Source: Ignavibacteria bacterium UBA6688
GTDB taxonomy: Bacteria; Bacteroidota; Ignavibacteria; UBA10030
Length of the DNA: 7,549 bases
Assembly: GCA_002454845.1 (NCBI GenBank)
Contig: DKJQ01000335.1
Span: forward strand, 1 to 7,549
Direction of reading: 5' to 3'
Shown: one piece after another, positions 7,109 to 7,549 of the stretch
Layout of the letters: the number at the start of each line of letters is the position of its first letter
How positions within the stretch are numbered: position 1 is the first letter of the stretch
Made by a program: the position numbers and the translations under genes
Notes under the pieces: model-generated
Seen by the model: the letters and a program-made list of their open reading frames with translations, nothing else
Database searches by the model: none
Told to the model about the DNA's origin: nothing

Positions 7109-7113
7109 TCAAT

Positions 7114-7549
7114 ATGAGAAAAAGTACATCCGTCGCAGCGGTGATCGTTGCGATTCTGTTCGCTTCCACCTCCCTCTTTGCCCAGGCGAAGAAGGATGGG
7201 ATGATGGAGAAGAAGGAGATGGGGGACAAAATGATGTCGATGACGTGGAAGGGATTCCTCGTCGATAAGATGTGCGCGACCGGCATGGCGAAGAAGGAAA
7301 AAGCCGACGCGATGGCGAGAGCGACGAAACACACCGTGAAATGCGCGCTCGAGGAGGGCTGTAAGGAAAGCGGCTACGGATTGCTTATCGACGGCAAGTA
7401 TCATAAGTTTGATGAGGCAGGCGACAAGTTGGCGGTCGACTACCTGACGAAGGCTACCTTCAAGGATAACATCTTTGTTGAAGTCTCCGGCTCACATGAA
7501 GGGGAGCTCGTCAAGGTAACATCCATAGCGGCAGGGAAGATGGAAAAGA
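7114..7549 (+). CDS. Small exported protein with Met/Lys-rich segment and Cys residues (3'-truncated by window edge)
   Basis: The frame runs open from the ATG at 7114 to the window end, giving 145 residues with no stop yet. The start is secure: AAAGGAG lies 5 bases upstream and a signal peptide follows (residues 1-24, RKS then a hydrophobic core ending SLFAQ). Mature residues about 25-43 are rich in Met and Lys (seven Met in KKDGMMEKKEMGDKMMSM). A folded domain follows: GFLVDKMCA (C54), HTVKCALEEGC (H73, C77, C83), SGYGLLIDGKYHKFDEAG, and beta-rich FVEVSGSHEGELVKVTSI. This pattern recalls small uncharacterised secreted proteins of Bacteroidota and Acidobacteria with a GxxxDxxC...HxxxCAL...C...GYG...DGK layout; no name can be assigned with confidence. 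The Met-rich stretch and the Cys/His set could bind a soft metal such as Cu(I), but this is inference. The 301-base gap and its own ribosome binding site suggest a separate transcription unit. Confidence 0.85.
   Translation, partial: MRKSTSVAAVIVAILFASTSLFAQAKKDGMMEKKEMGDKMMSMTWKGFLVDKMCATGMAKKEKADAMARATKHTVKCALEEGCKESGYGLLIDGKYHKFDEAGDKLAVDYLTKATFKDNIFVEVSGSHEGELVKVTSIAAGKMEK

Larger units (their letters stand above)
6813..7113. other. Gene-free spacer with stem-loop, REP-like palindrome and A/C-rich leader
   Basis: This 301-base stretch has no ATG on the + strand before 7114 and no supported gene on either strand. It holds a stem-loop at 6824-6865, a REP-like palindrome at 6968-7001, and an A/C-rich, apparently unstructured leader (about 7071-7104) before the last gene. 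TATCAT at 7046-7051 resembles a -10 box, but no acceptable -35 lies 16-18 bases upstream, so a promoter there is only possible. Confidence 0.6.

Noticed and set aside
7048..7404. Minus-strand open frames over the last gene
   Set aside because: They are antisense to a + strand gene with a strong ribosome binding site and signal peptide; the hydrophobic look comes from the complement of Lys-rich codons.

Overview
The window carries five genes, all on the + strand, with two gene-free stretches of about 300 bases. It looks like a GC-leaning Gram-negative bacterium of the Bacteroidota/Chlorobi (FCB) group, possibly an Ignavibacteria- or Rhodothermia-like lineage. The main reason is a TonB-dependent receptor whose N-terminus carries a carboxypeptidase-regulatory-like domain, which is typical of that group. 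Two genes have clear purine-rich ribosome binding sites (GGAGA, AAAGGAG), which classical Bacteroidia mostly lack. The taxon is an inference, not a direct reading.

Layout: (1) 2-1678, the 3' part of a DsbD-type thiol:disulfide interchange protein whose start lies before the window. (2) 1679-1973, a spacer with an inverted repeat, a partial direct repeat of it and a G9 tract. (3) 1974-2414, a small exported cysteine-rich protein. (4) 2375-4585, a TonB-dependent outer-membrane receptor overlapping the small gene by 40 bases. (5) 4653-6812, a DUF255/YyaL-SPATA20-type thioredoxin-fold protein, 67 bases downstream. (6) 6813-7113, a gene-free spacer with a stem-loop and a REP-like palindrome. (7) 7114 to the window edge, the start of a small exported protein with a Met/Lys-rich segment and three cysteines.

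Genes 3-5 are probably one transcript. A Cys/His-rich small exported protein directly before a TonB receptor recalls metal-related receptor loci in Bacteroidota. With an electron-exporting DsbD on one side, a CxxC thioredoxin-fold protein behind it and a Met/Cys-containing exported protein further on, a shared envelope theme of metal (perhaps copper) handling and thiol redox is plausible. This is a hypothesis from context; nothing in the sequence fixes the substrate. DsbD and the last gene may be separate transcription units. No RNA genes, CRISPR array, insertion sequence or prophage signal was seen.
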